Of a stretch of 64,000 bases of DNA, positions 52,014 through 61,407 are shown in pieces. Source of the stretch: Deltaproteobacteria bacterium (GTDB lineage: Bacteria > Desulfobacterota > Desulfobulbia > Desulfobulbales > Desulfurivibrionaceae); the NCBI GenBank assembly GCA_013349295.1, contig DUZW01000017.1, forward strand, positions 1-64,000, in the 5' to 3' direction. The notes below the pieces were generated by a model that saw only the letters and a list, made by a program, of their open reading frames with translations, did not search any database and was not told the DNA's origin. The first letter of the stretch is position 1. Each line of letters begins with the position of its first letter. A program made the translations under genes and the position numbers.

Positions 52014-52667
52014 TTATAAATCTTTGCTGCAGTGCTTGCACATCTTGGCTTGGGACTTGATGATCTCCATGCAGTAAGGGCATTCCTTCCTGTGGTTGTT
52101 TTCCAGAAGCTGTTGTATGGACAGGTTGGCCTGCATTTCGATTTCGCCATGGATGAACTTATGGTTGCGGATGGGATCGATGCAGTCGAGATTGTTCAGG
52201 TCTATTAAGATTTCGCAGGCCCGTTTGCGCGCCGCGAGGTCCGCGCAGTTGTCAAGAACAAGCGCGAGGGCCGGGATGAGATTGTTTTCCGCCACACAGG
52301 TTTCCAGGTCATCAGTGTGTGTTTTTTCGTGAGTGTGGCGTTCGTTCTGCTTCTTGATGGCCGCAACATCAATTATCGATCCGGTAAAGGCATCGGCGCC
52401 GCCCACCATCATGGTCATGCCTTTTTCCTCCCCAGGAAGCAGCATGTAGCGGCAGGAAGCCTTGTGGCCATAGCGTTCCTCGAATTGCTCCCAGCTTTTT
52501 GCGAACAGGGAGCACTCGTTGTTGAGGCAGATGAACAGGATGTCGGTTCCCCATCCCAGTCCATCGCCAATGTGAAAAGGCGGGGCCTCGCAGCAGGAAA
52601 GGCGCTCCTTGCAATAGGGGCAGTAATGTTCTTCGCTGGCAAGCCTGATGCATCGTTCTATGTCCAT
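52014..52667 (-). CDS. zinc-ribbon protein of unknown function
   Basis: 217 residues; ATG with GGAGG about 7 nt upstream. The N terminus has CPYC, a CC pair and CLNNEC within 37 residues, forming a likely zinc site. The middle is alpha-helical and Ala/Leu-rich (ALALVLDNCADLAARKRACEIL in parts), resembling a HEAT-like stretch. The C terminus has a second ribbon ECPYCMEIIKSQAKMCKHC. The two-ribbon layout suggests nucleic-acid or protein binding. I do not recognise a characterised homologue. Confidence 0.75.
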   Translation of the reverse strand: MDIERCIRLASEEHYCPYCKERLSCCEAPPFHIGDGLGWGTDILFICLNNECSLFAKSWEQFEERYGHKASCRYMLLPGEEKGMTMMVGGADAFTGSIIDVAAIKKQNERHTHEKTHTDDLETCVAENNLIPALALVLDNCADLAARKRACEILIDLNNLDCIDPIRNHKFIHGEIEMQANLSIQQLLENNHRKECPYCMEIIKSQAKMCKHCSKDL

Positions 52668-53286
52668 GGTGATATCCTCCGTAAGCGCATGGCTTTTGGT
52701 GTCGGTGAGGGGGAGTCTTTACCGATTTACTGGCGCTCCGACTTGGCGGCGCTATTGCTTTTGCCGGCTCACGAAGCTGGGGACGCGTTTTTAATGTGAA
52801 GATGTAAAAAGCACACGCCAAGGAGCAGCAGGGATACAATAAGAGAAGCTCGGTATTTCATTAAAAACTTCATCAGCGTAGAATAATGCACAATGTGATG
52901 GAGGTCAACTGTGCAAGTTGTTTTTCGTGACAATCTGGTTTGGGAGTGGGGGGGATGTCATGGCAATTCTTATATTGATGATGAAATGCGCTTGAGTTTA
53001 TCCCGCTGAACAGAGTACACTTTCACAACAAGAAGAAGGGGGACGCAGGTGATGATCATTTTGTTCGTTAATTGCGCAACCCTTGTGTTCTCAATGGGTT
53101 ACCGGAAAATTGGTTGACTTTTACGGGTATGGCAATTAAAGATGGTCTCGTAAAAATAAGAAGAATCAGGGCCATTGGCCGCATGCCGATATTTATCGAG
53201 ATAGTAACACGAACGTACAGCACGGATTTTTCATTCGTTGCTTCTTTTTTTGGAAGATTGAGAATTTGGGGTTATTGAAGACGATT
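52668..53286. other. intergenic region upstream of purM
   Basis: About 620 nt between divergent genes. The 120 nt next to the zinc-ribbon gene are GC-rich and could form a structured leader, but match no riboswitch I know. A TTGACT at 53114 with TAAAGA 17 nt later is a weak purM promoter candidate. A 68-codon frame at 53072-53278 is not convincing. Confidence 0.4.
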
Positions 53287-54336
53287 ATGGCTAAAAAAGA
53301 GATCTCTCGTTACGCGGAAGCAGGGGTTGATATCGATAAAGGCAACGCCTTTATCGATGCAATCAAGCCTATCGTCTCCTCTACTTTCCGTCCCGGTGTG
53401 CTTACCGGCATCGGTGGGTTTGGTGGGCTGTTTGCCTTGGGCAGCGGCAAGTTCCAGGATCCGGTTCTGGTATCGTCAACCGATGGGGTCGGCACCAAGC
53501 TGAAGATCGCCGACATGTGCAACAAGCATGATACCATTGGTATCGATCTGGTGGCCATGTGCGTGAACGACATTATCGTGTGTGGAGCGACGCCTCTTTT
53601 CTTTCTGGATTATTTCGCCACCGGCGGTCTTGATCTCGGGGTTGCCACGGATGTGGTCAAGGGCATAGCCAAGGGCTGCGAGATTGCCAAATGCTCATTG
53701 ATCGGCGGTGAGACGGCCGAAATGCCCGGCATGTATCAAGCAGGTGACTATGACATCGCCGGCTTCGTGGTCGGGATCTGTGAGCGCGACAAGCTGATTG
53801 ATGGCTCCGAGATCAGTGTCGGCGATAAATTGATCGGCCTTGCCTCAAGCGGGGTGCATAGCAACGGCTTTTCCTTGGTGCGCAAGATTTGTTTTGAGGA
53901 AATGGGGCTCAGCGTCAATGACCGAATCGATGAGTTCGGCTGTACCCTCGGTGAGGAATTGTTGCGACCGACCAGGATTTACACCGAGACTCTGTTGAAT
54001 CTAGTGAAAAATTTCAAGGTGAAAGGGCTGGTTCATATAACCGGCGGTGGCATTATCGATAATATCCCGCGGATCTTGCCCAATGGCTGCAAGGCGGTGA
54101 TTGACAAGAAAGGCTGGAATGTTCTTCCTGTTTTTGATTTTCTGCAGAAAAACGGAAAAATTTCAGACCATGAGATGTATCGCACATTTAACTGCGGAAT
54201 TGGCATGGTTGTGGTTGTTGATGCAAAACAAGTGGATGACTGTATGCAGCAACTGATCGCCCTGGGTGAAACCCCGTATCTCATCGGGGAAATTGACGCC
54301 ATGAAGAAAAAAGATACCATGGCCGTTGAGATTTAA
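53287..54336 (+). CDS. purM: phosphoribosylformylglycinamidine cyclo-ligase (AIR synthetase)
   Basis: 349 residues from the ATG at 53287; an ATG at 53266 would add 7 residues. PurM closes the imidazole ring, making AIR from FGAM with ATP, in purine synthesis. Seen are YAEAGVDIDKGNAFI, GIGGFGGLFAL, STDGVGTKLKIA, MCVNDIIVCGATPLFFLDY, GGETAEMPGMY and ITGGGIIDNIPRILP, all typical. The length is normal. A strong terminator follows. No other pur gene is nearby. Confidence 0.97.
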   Translation: MAKKEISRYAEAGVDIDKGNAFIDAIKPIVSSTFRPGVLTGIGGFGGLFALGSGKFQDPVLVSSTDGVGTKLKIADMCNKHDTIGIDLVAMCVNDIIVCGATPLFFLDYFATGGLDLGVATDVVKGIAKGCEIAKCSLIGGETAEMPGMYQAGDYDIAGFVVGICERDKLIDGSEISVGDKLIGLASSGVHSNGFSLVRKICFEEMGLSVNDRIDEFGCTLGEELLRPTRIYTETLLNLVKNFKVKGLVHITGGGIIDNIPRILPNGCKAVIDKKGWNVLPVFDFLQKNGKISDHEMYRTFNCGIGMVVVVDAKQVDDCMQQLIALGETPYLIGEIDAMKKKDTMAVEI

Positions 54337-54371
54337 TGCCGCTGATTATCTAGTTGTGTAGTTTTCTACCC

Positions 54372-54406
54372 AAGGCCCACGAGTTTTCCCCGTGGGCCTT
54401 TTTTTT
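54372..54406 (+). terminator. intrinsic terminator of purM
   Basis: AAGGCCCACG (54372-54381) pairs with CGTGGGCCTT (54391-54400), followed by eight T. It may serve both purM and the convergent mog gene. Confidence 0.92.
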
Positions 54407-54414
54407 CTGTAAAT

Positions 54415-54909
54415 TCAGCTTCCGCAGTCTTTGGTTCCACCCTTGATCTTGTAAATGGCATGCTGCAGGGCAGGAAGCACTGCTTCCAGATTTTCCCGGG
54501 CAGCCTTTTTGCTGCCCGGAAGGTTGATGATCAGACTCTGTTTTCGGGTGCCGGCGATTCCTCGAGAAAGGATGGCATTGGGGGTTTTTTGCAGGCTTGC
54601 CTGACGCATGGCTTCGCCGATGCCCGGGATTTCCCGGTCAAGAACTGCTCGGGTCGCCTCGGGGGTCAGGTCGCTGGGGGAAACGCCGGTGCCGCCGGTG
54701 CTCAAGATCAGGTCGATTTTTTCTTCATCCGCCCAAGCCCGGAGAGTCTCCTGTATTATGGCGATTTCGTCCGGGACTATTGCGTAGGCCACCACGGAAA
54801 ATCCCTGTTCGCTGAGCATGGCTTGCAGTTGCGGGCCGCTGGTGTCTTCCCGTTCTCCGCGTGAACCCTTGTCGCTGATGGTCAGTATGCCGCCGGTGTA
54901 TGATGTCAT
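54415..54909 (-). CDS. mog: molybdopterin adenylyltransferase/MogA-MoaB family protein
   Basis: 164 residues from the ATG at 54909, with AAGGAG 8 nt upstream. The fold signature is GGILTISDKGSRGEREDTSG, LILSTGGTGVSPSDLTPEA and IINLPGSKKAARENLEAVLPAL (in parts), with the conserved TGGTG loop. The family activates molybdopterin with ATP before molybdenum or tungsten insertion, cofactors used by formate dehydrogenases and other oxidoreductases. The conserved DxxTPEAT motif argues for an active Mog/MoaB. Convergent with purM. Confidence 0.9.
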   Translation of the reverse strand: MTSYTGGILTISDKGSRGEREDTSGPQLQAMLSEQGFSVVAYAIVPDEIAIIQETLRAWADEEKIDLILSTGGTGVSPSDLTPEATRAVLDREIPGIGEAMRQASLQKTPNAILSRGIAGTRKQSLIINLPGSKKAARENLEAVLPALQHAIYKIKGGTKDCGS

Positions 54910-55111
54910 GCGCTGTCTCCTTCTGGCAGGTGGTGCCTGATGCATAGTAGTAAGAAAAATCCAATGAAGTCAAGCAGCTAATCGGAATGTCTGTTGTCTT
55001 CTTCAGGGCAACCTGCTATTTTGGTGGCTAACTTAAAGTCCCACCTGCAAGATCGTTTGTCGGTTGGATGGCATGGCTGGATGTTACTCCTCTGTTTTTT
55101 TGGACATTTTC

Positions 55112-56710
55112 ATGAAAAAACCCGCACAGGATACAGGGAAAATAGCCAGGTCGGCAGGAACTGTCGGGATTGCCGTGATGTGCAGTCGTATCCTGGGGCT
55201 GGTTCGGGAGCAGGTTTTCGCTACTTTTTTTGGCGCAGGCTTTGCCTTCGATGCATTTGTCGTGGCCTTCCGCATCCCTAACCTGCTGCGTGATCTCTTT
55301 GGCGAAGGTGCCTTGAGCGCTGCTTTTGTTGCGGTTTTTTCCGATTATGAAGCCAACAAAGGAGAAAAGGCGACCTGGGCTCTGGCCGGAAATGTTCTGG
55401 TGGTTGTTGGGATTCTGCTCAGTTGTCTTACCCTGTTGGGCGTGATCTTTTCAGATCAGATCGTTGGGTTCATGGTTGATGCCGAGTTTGAGTCAATTCC
55501 CGGGAAAGTGGCGCTCACCTCGCTTCTTTCGATGATCATGTTCCCTTTTCTTATTTTTATCTCTCTTTCTTCGGTGGTGATGGGGATTTTGAACACCAGG
55601 GGGCGTTTTTTCGTCCCGGCTCTGGCCTCGGGTTTTTTCAATCTCGGTTCGATCGTCGGCGGCGTGGGGTTTGCCTTGCTCATGCCCAGGTTTGGCCAAC
55701 CGCCCATTGTCGGCATGGCCATCGGCACCCTGATCGGTGGTCTGCTGCAGCTTGCCTGTCAATTGCCCACCCTGTTCAAGGCAGGATTCATCTTTTTGCC
55801 GCAGCTTGATCTCCGCCATCCCGGCCTGCGTCGCATCATGAAACTCATGGCCCCCGCGGTGATCGGGCTTGCGCCCTTACAGATCAATGTGCTGATTAAT
55901 ACCTATTTTGCTTCTTCCCTGGCCGAGGGGAGTCTTTCCTGGCTCAGCTACGCCTTTCGCCTGTTCTGGTTGCCGGTGGGTCTTTTCGGGGTTGCCTTGT
56001 CCACCGCTACCTTGCCGCTGATTGCCCGGTATGCGGCGCTTCGGGATATGGACAGCTTGCGGGAAACCTATGCCTCCTCGCTAACCCTGGCCTTCTCTCT
56101 GACCATTCCCGCGTCTGTAGGCCTGATGCTGTTGGGGGAGCCCATCACCAGAGTCATTTTTCAGCATGGCAGTTTCGATGCCCTGGCCACCGCGAAAACC
56201 GCCGAAGCGCTATCCTGCTATGCCGTGGGGCTGTTTGCCTATTCTTCGGTCAAGATCATGGTGCCGGTGTTTTATGCCCTGGATGAAACCCGCTATCCGG
56301 TGCTGGGCAGCTTTCTGACCATGGCGGTCAACGTACTCCTGGTCTGGTTTACCATCGGCTTTTTGCAGCACAAGGCCCTTGCTTTGGCCATTTCTTGCGC
56401 CATGATTCTGAATTTTCTTTTCCTGAGCACGGTCTTGTACAGAAAACTGGCCGGGTATTCGCTGCGCTATCTTTTCGCCGGGTTGGGCAGGGTTCTTTGC
56501 GCCTCGCTGGCCATGGCCCTCTGGCTTTCCGGGGTGCAATACCTTCTTGCGCCTTTCGCTCTGGCTGGTTTCCTGGGAAGCGTGGTCGCGCTCGTGGTGG
56601 CGGTTGCAACGGGGGGCGCAGTCTACGGTGTGACGCTCTATGCGTTGGGCTTCAAGGAATTGACGATGCTGGTGGGGCGGGTCCGCCAGCGTTTTGGCTG
56701 GGGAGGATGA
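55112..56710 (+). CDS. murJ: lipid II flippase MurJ
   Basis: 532 residues from the ATG at 55112 (an in-frame ATG at 55064 is upstream but not conserved-looking). About fourteen transmembrane helices are spread over the protein. The MVF/MATE-like signatures are SRILGLVREQVFATFFGAG, FVVAFRIPNLLRDLFGEGALSAAFV (in parts), ALSTATLPLIARYAA and YAVGLFAYSSVKIMVPVFYAL (in parts). MurJ exports lipid-linked peptidoglycan precursor. The Shine-Dalgarno sequence is weak. It is followed by the convergent rsmE. Confidence 0.95.
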   Translation: MKKPAQDTGKIARSAGTVGIAVMCSRILGLVREQVFATFFGAGFAFDAFVVAFRIPNLLRDLFGEGALSAAFVAVFSDYEANKGEKATWALAGNVLVVVGILLSCLTLLGVIFSDQIVGFMVDAEFESIPGKVALTSLLSMIMFPFLIFISLSSVVMGILNTRGRFFVPALASGFFNLGSIVGGVGFALLMPRFGQPPIVGMAIGTLIGGLLQLACQLPTLFKAGFIFLPQLDLRHPGLRRIMKLMAPAVIGLAPLQINVLINTYFASSLAEGSLSWLSYAFRLFWLPVGLFGVALSTATLPLIARYAALRDMDSLRETYASSLTLAFSLTIPASVGLMLLGEPITRVIFQHGSFDALATAKTAEALSCYAVGLFAYSSVKIMVPVFYALDETRYPVLGSFLTMAVNVLLVWFTIGFLQHKALALAISCAMILNFLFLSTVLYRKLAGYSLRYLFAGLGRVLCASLAMALWLSGVQYLLAPFALAGFLGSVVALVVAVATGGAVYGVTLYALGFKELTMLVGRVRQRFGWGG

Positions 56711-56723
56711 TGATTTCGGGTGT

Positions 56724-57473
56724 CTAAGGCGTAGGGGCTGTAATCTGGCGAAGCAGGCTGAGTTGGGCGAGCAGGGCCGGCACTGCGGTATCGACCCGAA
56801 GGATGCGGGCGCCGAGGCTGAATGGCACAAAGCCCTGCTCCTTGAATCGTTGCACTTCAAAATCAACCCAGCCCCCTTCCGGCCCGATGGCAAGGATTGC
56901 ACGTTGCTCAAGCAACCTTCCGGCTGCCTGGGCAATGGTCTGGTCGCCTTCCGGGTGGGCGAGGAGCCGAATCGGGCAATCGGCCAATAGCTCGGGCAGC
57001 AAGTCTTCCACGAATGGCCGGAAGCGGGGATGGACGGAGATTTCCGGCATCCTGGTGTCAATGGCCTGCTCAAGACCAAGGAGTAACGGTTCGGCAAAGG
57101 CGTTGTTTTGGATGAGGGTGGAACTGAAAAAACTTTTTTCAACCCGGTTGGCATTTATCAGGAATATCCGGTCCACCCCCATGGAGACAGCTTGGGCCAA
57201 GACCCGTTTCAGCATGATGGGGCGGGGCACGGCCAGGATTAGATCGGTGGGGGGAAAGACGGGCGGTGCGGTGGTGAGATTCACCTGGAGCCCAACGGTG
57301 TTTTCGCTCATCTCCCGGATGCAGCCGGTGCCGATCAGGCCGTTCAGCATGCCGACCCGGACGTTGTCTCCGATTGCGGCCCGGAGGATCTTGCTGATAT
57401 GTTCGGCGCGGCGTCCGGTCAGGGTAACATGGTGATCGGTCACTTCTTGCGGATGGAGTAAGATCAGGTTCAT
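56724..57473 (-). CDS. rsmE: 16S rRNA (uracil1498-N3)-methyltransferase RsmE
   Basis: 249 residues. RsmE methylates N3 of U1498 in 16S rRNA. The N-terminal PUA-like domain (HHVTLTGRRAEHISKILRA in part, and VGMLNGLIGTG) is followed by the SPOUT domain with LAVPRPIMLKRVLAQAVSMGV (in parts), LAIGPEGGWVDFEVQRF and LGARILRVDTAVPALLAQL (in parts). The IGPEGGW and LRVDTA motifs are diagnostic. It is transcribed away from waaA, whose start lies 7 nt upstream on the other strand, so the two share a tiny divergent promoter region. Confidence 0.95.
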   Translation of the reverse strand: MNLILLHPQEVTDHHVTLTGRRAEHISKILRAAIGDNVRVGMLNGLIGTGCIREMSENTVGLQVNLTTAPPVFPPTDLILAVPRPIMLKRVLAQAVSMGVDRIFLINANRVEKSFFSSTLIQNNAFAEPLLLGLEQAIDTRMPEISVHPRFRPFVEDLLPELLADCPIRLLAHPEGDQTIAQAAGRLLEQRAILAIGPEGGWVDFEVQRFKEQGFVPFSLGARILRVDTAVPALLAQLSLLRQITAPTP

Positions 57474-57480
57474 AACGGAT

Positions 57481-58782
57481 ATGGTATCAATATTTTTTTA
57501 TAATCTGTTCTTGACGGTGGGGGTGATTGTATTCGCTCCGCTACTTTTCGTCAAAGTTATACTGACGGCCAAGTACCGCAGCCGTTCCGGCAAGCGGCTT
57601 GGATTCGCTCTTGGGGAAAGACCCGGCGGTTCCGAATCGGGGTGGCCCCGCATCTGGGTGCATGCCTTGTCCGTCGGCGAGGTTGCTTCCTCCCGGAATC
57701 TGGTGCAGGAGCTGCGGCAGAGCTATCCTTGGGGGGTCATTATTTTTTCCTCGGCCACCCGGGCTGGTGACTCTTTTTCCCGGAGCATTCTTCGGGAACA
57801 TGTCGATTGTTTCGTACCCTTTCCTTTTGATCTGCTCTGGAGCGTAAAACGCCTGATTTCCTGGGTGAAGCCTGATCTTTTTGTCCTGGTGGAGACGGAT
57901 TTTTGGCCGAATTTCCTGACGGAGCTCAAACGACGGGGTATTCCCTGCCTGCTGGTCAATGGCCGGGTCTCGGAAGAATCGCTGCTCAGGTACCGCAAGT
58001 TTCGCTGGTTTTTCAGGCAGCTGTTTAATTGCTTTCAATCCCTTGCCATGCAGACGGAGCAGGATGCCGACAGCATGCGTCGGCTGGGTGTTGACCCAGA
58101 GCGTCTGGTTGTGCTGGGCAATCTCAAATACGACGCTGCCCTGTCTGGAAGTTGTGTCACGGAGGGGCTTGATCGTGCCGCGTTGCAGATTCCCGAGCAG
58201 GCATTGGTCTGGGTGGCGGGCAGCACCCACCCGGGAGAGGAAGAGATTATTTTCAATGTGTTTCAGCAGCTGGTCCAAACCGTTGTAAATCTGTTTTTGG
58301 TCGTGGCGCCGCGGAATGTGGAACGGGGCGCCGAGCTTGCAGCCATGGCGGATCGGCGTGGTCTTTCGGCTTTTCTTCGTTCGCACGGCGGGGCGGGGAA
58401 GGGATCGGTTTTGATCCTTGATACCCTTGGGGAATTATCAGCGGTATATGGCCTGTGCGATGTGGCCTTCATCGGCGGCAGCCTGGTGCCGGAACGGGGC
58501 CACAACCCGCTTGAACCAGCAGTTCATGGGAAACCGGTATTGTTCGGGCCGTGCATGGAGGATTTTGCTGAAATCAGCCGTGATCTCCTCGCGGTCGGAG
58601 GGGCCAGGCAGGTTCATGGTGAAGAGGAGCTTTGCGGGGAACTTTCTCTTCTTTTTGCCGATTCTGCGATGAGGGAGCGGGCAGGGCGGCAGGCGCGGCA
58701 ATTGATTGCCGCCAAGCGTGGAGTCACCGAGGCACATGTCGCGCTGATTCGTGGCATGTTGGCGCGGGGGGAGAGAGGATGA
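57481..58782 (+). CDS. waaA: 3-deoxy-D-manno-octulosonic acid (Kdo) transferase
   Basis: 433 residues. WaaA adds Kdo to lipid IV-A at the inner membrane. The N-terminal membrane anchor (FLTVGVIVFAPLLFVKVIL) precedes the GT-B fold with the catalytic Glu67 in VHALSVGEVAS, VETDFWPNF, LLVNGRVSEESLLRYRKF (in parts), GNLKYD and GGSLVPERGHNPLEPAVHGKPVLFGP (in parts). All are typical. Its stop overlaps the lpxK start (ATGA), so the two are translationally coupled. The spacing to divergent rsmE is only 7 nt. Confidence 0.95.
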   Translation: MVSIFFYNLFLTVGVIVFAPLLFVKVILTAKYRSRSGKRLGFALGERPGGSESGWPRIWVHALSVGEVASSRNLVQELRQSYPWGVIIFSSATRAGDSFSRSILREHVDCFVPFPFDLLWSVKRLISWVKPDLFVLVETDFWPNFLTELKRRGIPCLLVNGRVSEESLLRYRKFRWFFRQLFNCFQSLAMQTEQDADSMRRLGVDPERLVVLGNLKYDAALSGSCVTEGLDRAALQIPEQALVWVAGSTHPGEEEIIFNVFQQLVQTVVNLFLVVAPRNVERGAELAAMADRRGLSAFLRSHGGAGKGSVLILDTLGELSAVYGLCDVAFIGGSLVPERGHNPLEPAVHGKPVLFGPCMEDFAEISRDLLAVGGARQVHGEEELCGELSLLFADSAMRERAGRQARQLIAAKRGVTEAHVALIRGMLARGERG

Positions 58783-59840
58783 AGCAACTGCTGGGCATTC
58801 TGTTTGTGGTCGGGCGCCTTTTTTCACCGGCTTACAGCCTGGTTATGATGCTGCGAGCGTATCTGTATCGGAACAGTATCTTTTTAAAATCCCAGCAGAT
58901 GTCGGTGCCGGTTATCAGTGTCGGTAATCTCACCTTGGGAGGCACCGGAAAAACCCCCATGGTGCGCTATGTGATCCGCTTGCTGTTGGGCAGGGGACTG
59001 CGGCCCGCCATTGTCAGCCGTGGCTATGGGGGAAAGGCCACCGGTCAGGTGAATATCGTTTCCGATGGGACCACGATACTGCTCGCGCCGGATATGGCCG
59101 GAGATGAGCCTTTTATGCTGGCCGAAGCGCTGCCGGGGGTTCCGGTCTTGACCGGTCCGAAAAGAGCACAGGTTGCAAGGCATGCCATCCGGGAGTTTGG
59201 GGTAAACCTCATCGTTATGGATGATGGCTTCCAGCATCTCGCGGTAAGGCGTGATCTTGACCTGGTTTTGTTCAGCGCCGGGACGCTTCTTGGTAATGGT
59301 CGGGTTTTCCCTGGCGGTGAATTGCGGGAGCCGTTTGCCGCCCTGGACCGAGCCCATGCCTTTGTTGTTACCGGGGTTGACAACGACAATCGTTCCAGGG
59401 TGGAGGAGTTTCAACGCTTATTCCAAGCTGCCTTTCCGGCAAAGCCCATGTTTGCCGGGGAGTATTCGCCTGCCGGGATTTGGCACAGCAGACAGGATAA
59501 GGAATGTACCCTTGCCGAAGCCCGGGAAATCCCCGTGTTTGCCTTTGCCGGGATCGCAAACCCGGATTCCTTCCGCCAAACCTTGCGGCAGGAGGGATTT
59601 TTTGTTGCCGGATTCAGGGAGTTCAGGGATCATCATTGTTATACGGCGCAAGATGTTACGGCTCTTGTTGCTGCAGCCTTGGCACACGGAGCCCGGGCGC
59701 TTATCACCACGGAAAAGGATTTCGTCAAGCTCCATCCTTTTTTTGGGGATTTCCCCATTCTGGCTTTGACCATCGAACTTCGTATGGAGCAGGGCTTTGA
59801 TCGCTTCATGGCTGATCGACTCTGCGAGCAGTCCTTGTAA
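58779..59840 (+). CDS. lpxK: tetraacyldisaccharide 4'-kinase LpxK
   Basis: 353 residues from the ATG at 58779, overlapping the waaA stop by 4 nt, with GAGAGAGG directly before it. LpxK phosphorylates the 4' position of the lipid A disaccharide, the step before Kdo transfer by WaaA. The N-terminal hydrophobic helix (LLGILFVVGRLFSPAYSLVM) is followed by Walker A GGTGKTP (54-60), SRGYGG, GDEP, DDGFQHLAVRRDLDLVLF (in parts) and TTEKDFVKL. All are characteristic. Confidence 0.95.
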   Translation: MKQLLGILFVVGRLFSPAYSLVMMLRAYLYRNSIFLKSQQMSVPVISVGNLTLGGTGKTPMVRYVIRLLLGRGLRPAIVSRGYGGKATGQVNIVSDGTTILLAPDMAGDEPFMLAEALPGVPVLTGPKRAQVARHAIREFGVNLIVMDDGFQHLAVRRDLDLVLFSAGTLLGNGRVFPGGELREPFAALDRAHAFVVTGVDNDNRSRVEEFQRLFQAAFPAKPMFAGEYSPAGIWHSRQDKECTLAEAREIPVFAFAGIANPDSFRQTLRQEGFFVAGFREFRDHHCYTAQDVTALVAAALAHGARALITTEKDFVKLHPFFGDFPILALTIELRMEQGFDRFMADRLCEQSL

Positions 59841-60081
59841 TTGCAGTTACGGAAACACAGGCCCGGGGAAGGTGGGTATTCGTGGGTGTGTGTTTTTTGC
59901 CACAGTCTGTTTTATCCCTGTTGCGTCCCCATCGTGATCTTTCAGTATAACATTATGAAATTAAATGGTTTTATTATTTTATTGTTCGGATCGCCTGTGG
60001 TGGTCTGCTTTTTGCATTTACTAGATTACGGTTTCTTAATTGTTGTGAAATACACACAGTTCATAAAAGAGTGTTTATCAT

Positions 60082-61065
60082 ATGGATTCATTACAGCACA
60101 CCATCAAAAGGCCGGTAAGCTTCGCGGGTATCGGCCTTCATTCAGGCAAGGTCGCTACCCTCTCCATTCTGCCCGGCGAGGAGAACAGCGGGATTCGCTT
60201 TGTCCGCAGCGATTTACCGCAGGCTGCGCCGACCCCTGCCTTCATGGACCGGATCATTGACACCAGGCTCGCCACGACCATTTCCACCGAGGATGAGGCG
60301 CTGATTTCCACCACGGAACATTTGTTGGCCGCGCTTTTCGGCATGGGTATCGACAATGCGGTGGTAGAGCTGGACGGCCCGGAGGTGCCCATCATGGATG
60401 GCAGCGCCGGCCCTTTTGTTCATGTTCTTAAAAGGGTGGGGCGTCGTCGGCAGAATGCCTGCAAATGGATGCTCAAGGTCAATAAGGAAATTTCCTATTC
60501 CGAGGGTGATTCCTTTGTGAAGATCCTGCCCTATAATGGGTTTAAGGTCACCTGCGAGATTGAGTTCAACCATCACCTGATCAGGAAGCAGATTTTTTCC
60601 AGTGAGCTGACCCCCCAGAAATTTGCCAAAGAGGTTGCCGCCGCCAGAACCTTTGGCTTTCTGGATCAGGTTGAAAAGCTCAGGCAGAGTGGACTTGCCT
60701 TGGGCGGCTCTCTTGAAAACGCCGTGGTTATCGATGATGATGGCATAGTCAATGCCGAGGGTTTGCGTTTTGCCAATGAATTCGCCCGACATAAGACCCT
60801 TGACGTGATCGGCGATCTGGCTCTGCTGGGCTTTCCCCTGCTTGGTCACGTTGTGACCAGGAAATCCGGGCATGGGCATCATTTTTCCTTGATGAAGCAG
60901 CTTGCCGCCCAACCTGAGCGGTGGGACCTGATTGCCTATGAGAAGGAAGGGGAGGATCGGGTGCTTGAAAAGGTGGTCCTGAGCACCAAGGAGGCTGGTG
61001 ACAAGTTGTTGTCCTATCTGCTGCCGCCCAGTATCGCCCTTGCGGGGCAACCCTGCTTTGCCTGA
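60082..61065 (+). CDS. lpxC: UDP-3-O-acyl-N-acetylglucosamine deacetylase LpxC
   Basis: 327 residues. LpxC is the zinc enzyme that commits precursors to lipid A. TIKRPVSFAGIGLHSG, STTEHLLAAL (Glu79 and zinc ligand His80), the MDGSAGPFV block, and the EFARHKTLDVIGDLALLG segment with the other zinc ligands His and Asp are present, as is the GHGHHFSL catalytic His. The length is slightly above E. coli's 305. The start ATG at 60082 has only a weak Shine-Dalgarno. The 240 nt upstream after lpxK contain no gene; a terminator follows. Confidence 0.96.
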   Translation: MDSLQHTIKRPVSFAGIGLHSGKVATLSILPGEENSGIRFVRSDLPQAAPTPAFMDRIIDTRLATTISTEDEALISTTEHLLAALFGMGIDNAVVELDGPEVPIMDGSAGPFVHVLKRVGRRRQNACKWMLKVNKEISYSEGDSFVKILPYNGFKVTCEIEFNHHLIRKQIFSSELTPQKFAKEVAAARTFGFLDQVEKLRQSGLALGGSLENAVVIDDDGIVNAEGLRFANEFARHKTLDVIGDLALLGFPLLGHVVTRKSGHGHHFSLMKQLAAQPERWDLIAYEKEGEDRVLEKVVLSTKEAGDKLLSYLLPPSIALAGQPCFA

Positions 61066-61092
61066 ACAAGGCAGCCTCTTCTGAGAGGAACG

Positions 61093-61127
61093 ACCCGCGG
61101 ATGTTGCAAAACTTCGCGGGTTTTTTT
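61093..61127 (+). terminator. intrinsic terminator of lpxC
   Basis: ACCCGCG (61093-61099) pairs with CGCGGGT (61115-61121), followed by seven T. The loop of 15 nt is longer than usual. Confidence 0.8.
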
Positions 61128-61407
61128 ACGTCCGGTGCTTTTGGACCCTTTTTCGTCCGCGCCGCATCTGCCGCAGGTTTGCGCTAATCCTGCTTGCAAT
61201 GCCGGGTGAAATTGGTAAGTTGCAGCATTGTCGGCGATGTCAGTATTGTTGATCCGCCATGGTCGAGTTTTTTTAGTCCCGGCCTGGTTAACCCGTCGTA
61301 ATAACATGATGCCGTCATCCGGATGCACAAAACGGCATGAAGAGTCGTAACGAAATGATCAGGAAAGCACTTGGTTCGTAACGGCTCTTAACTATAAGGA
61401 GCAGGGA
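61128..61407. other. intergenic region between lpxC and proC
   Basis: About 280 nt. A loose inverted repeat (ATGCCGT ... ACGGCAT around 61308-61340) is present. No gene or convincing promoter is seen. Confidence 0.4.

Noticed and set aside
53072-53278. 68-codon frame before purM
   Set aside because: No start signal; composition unlike the neighbours, overlaps the likely purM leader.
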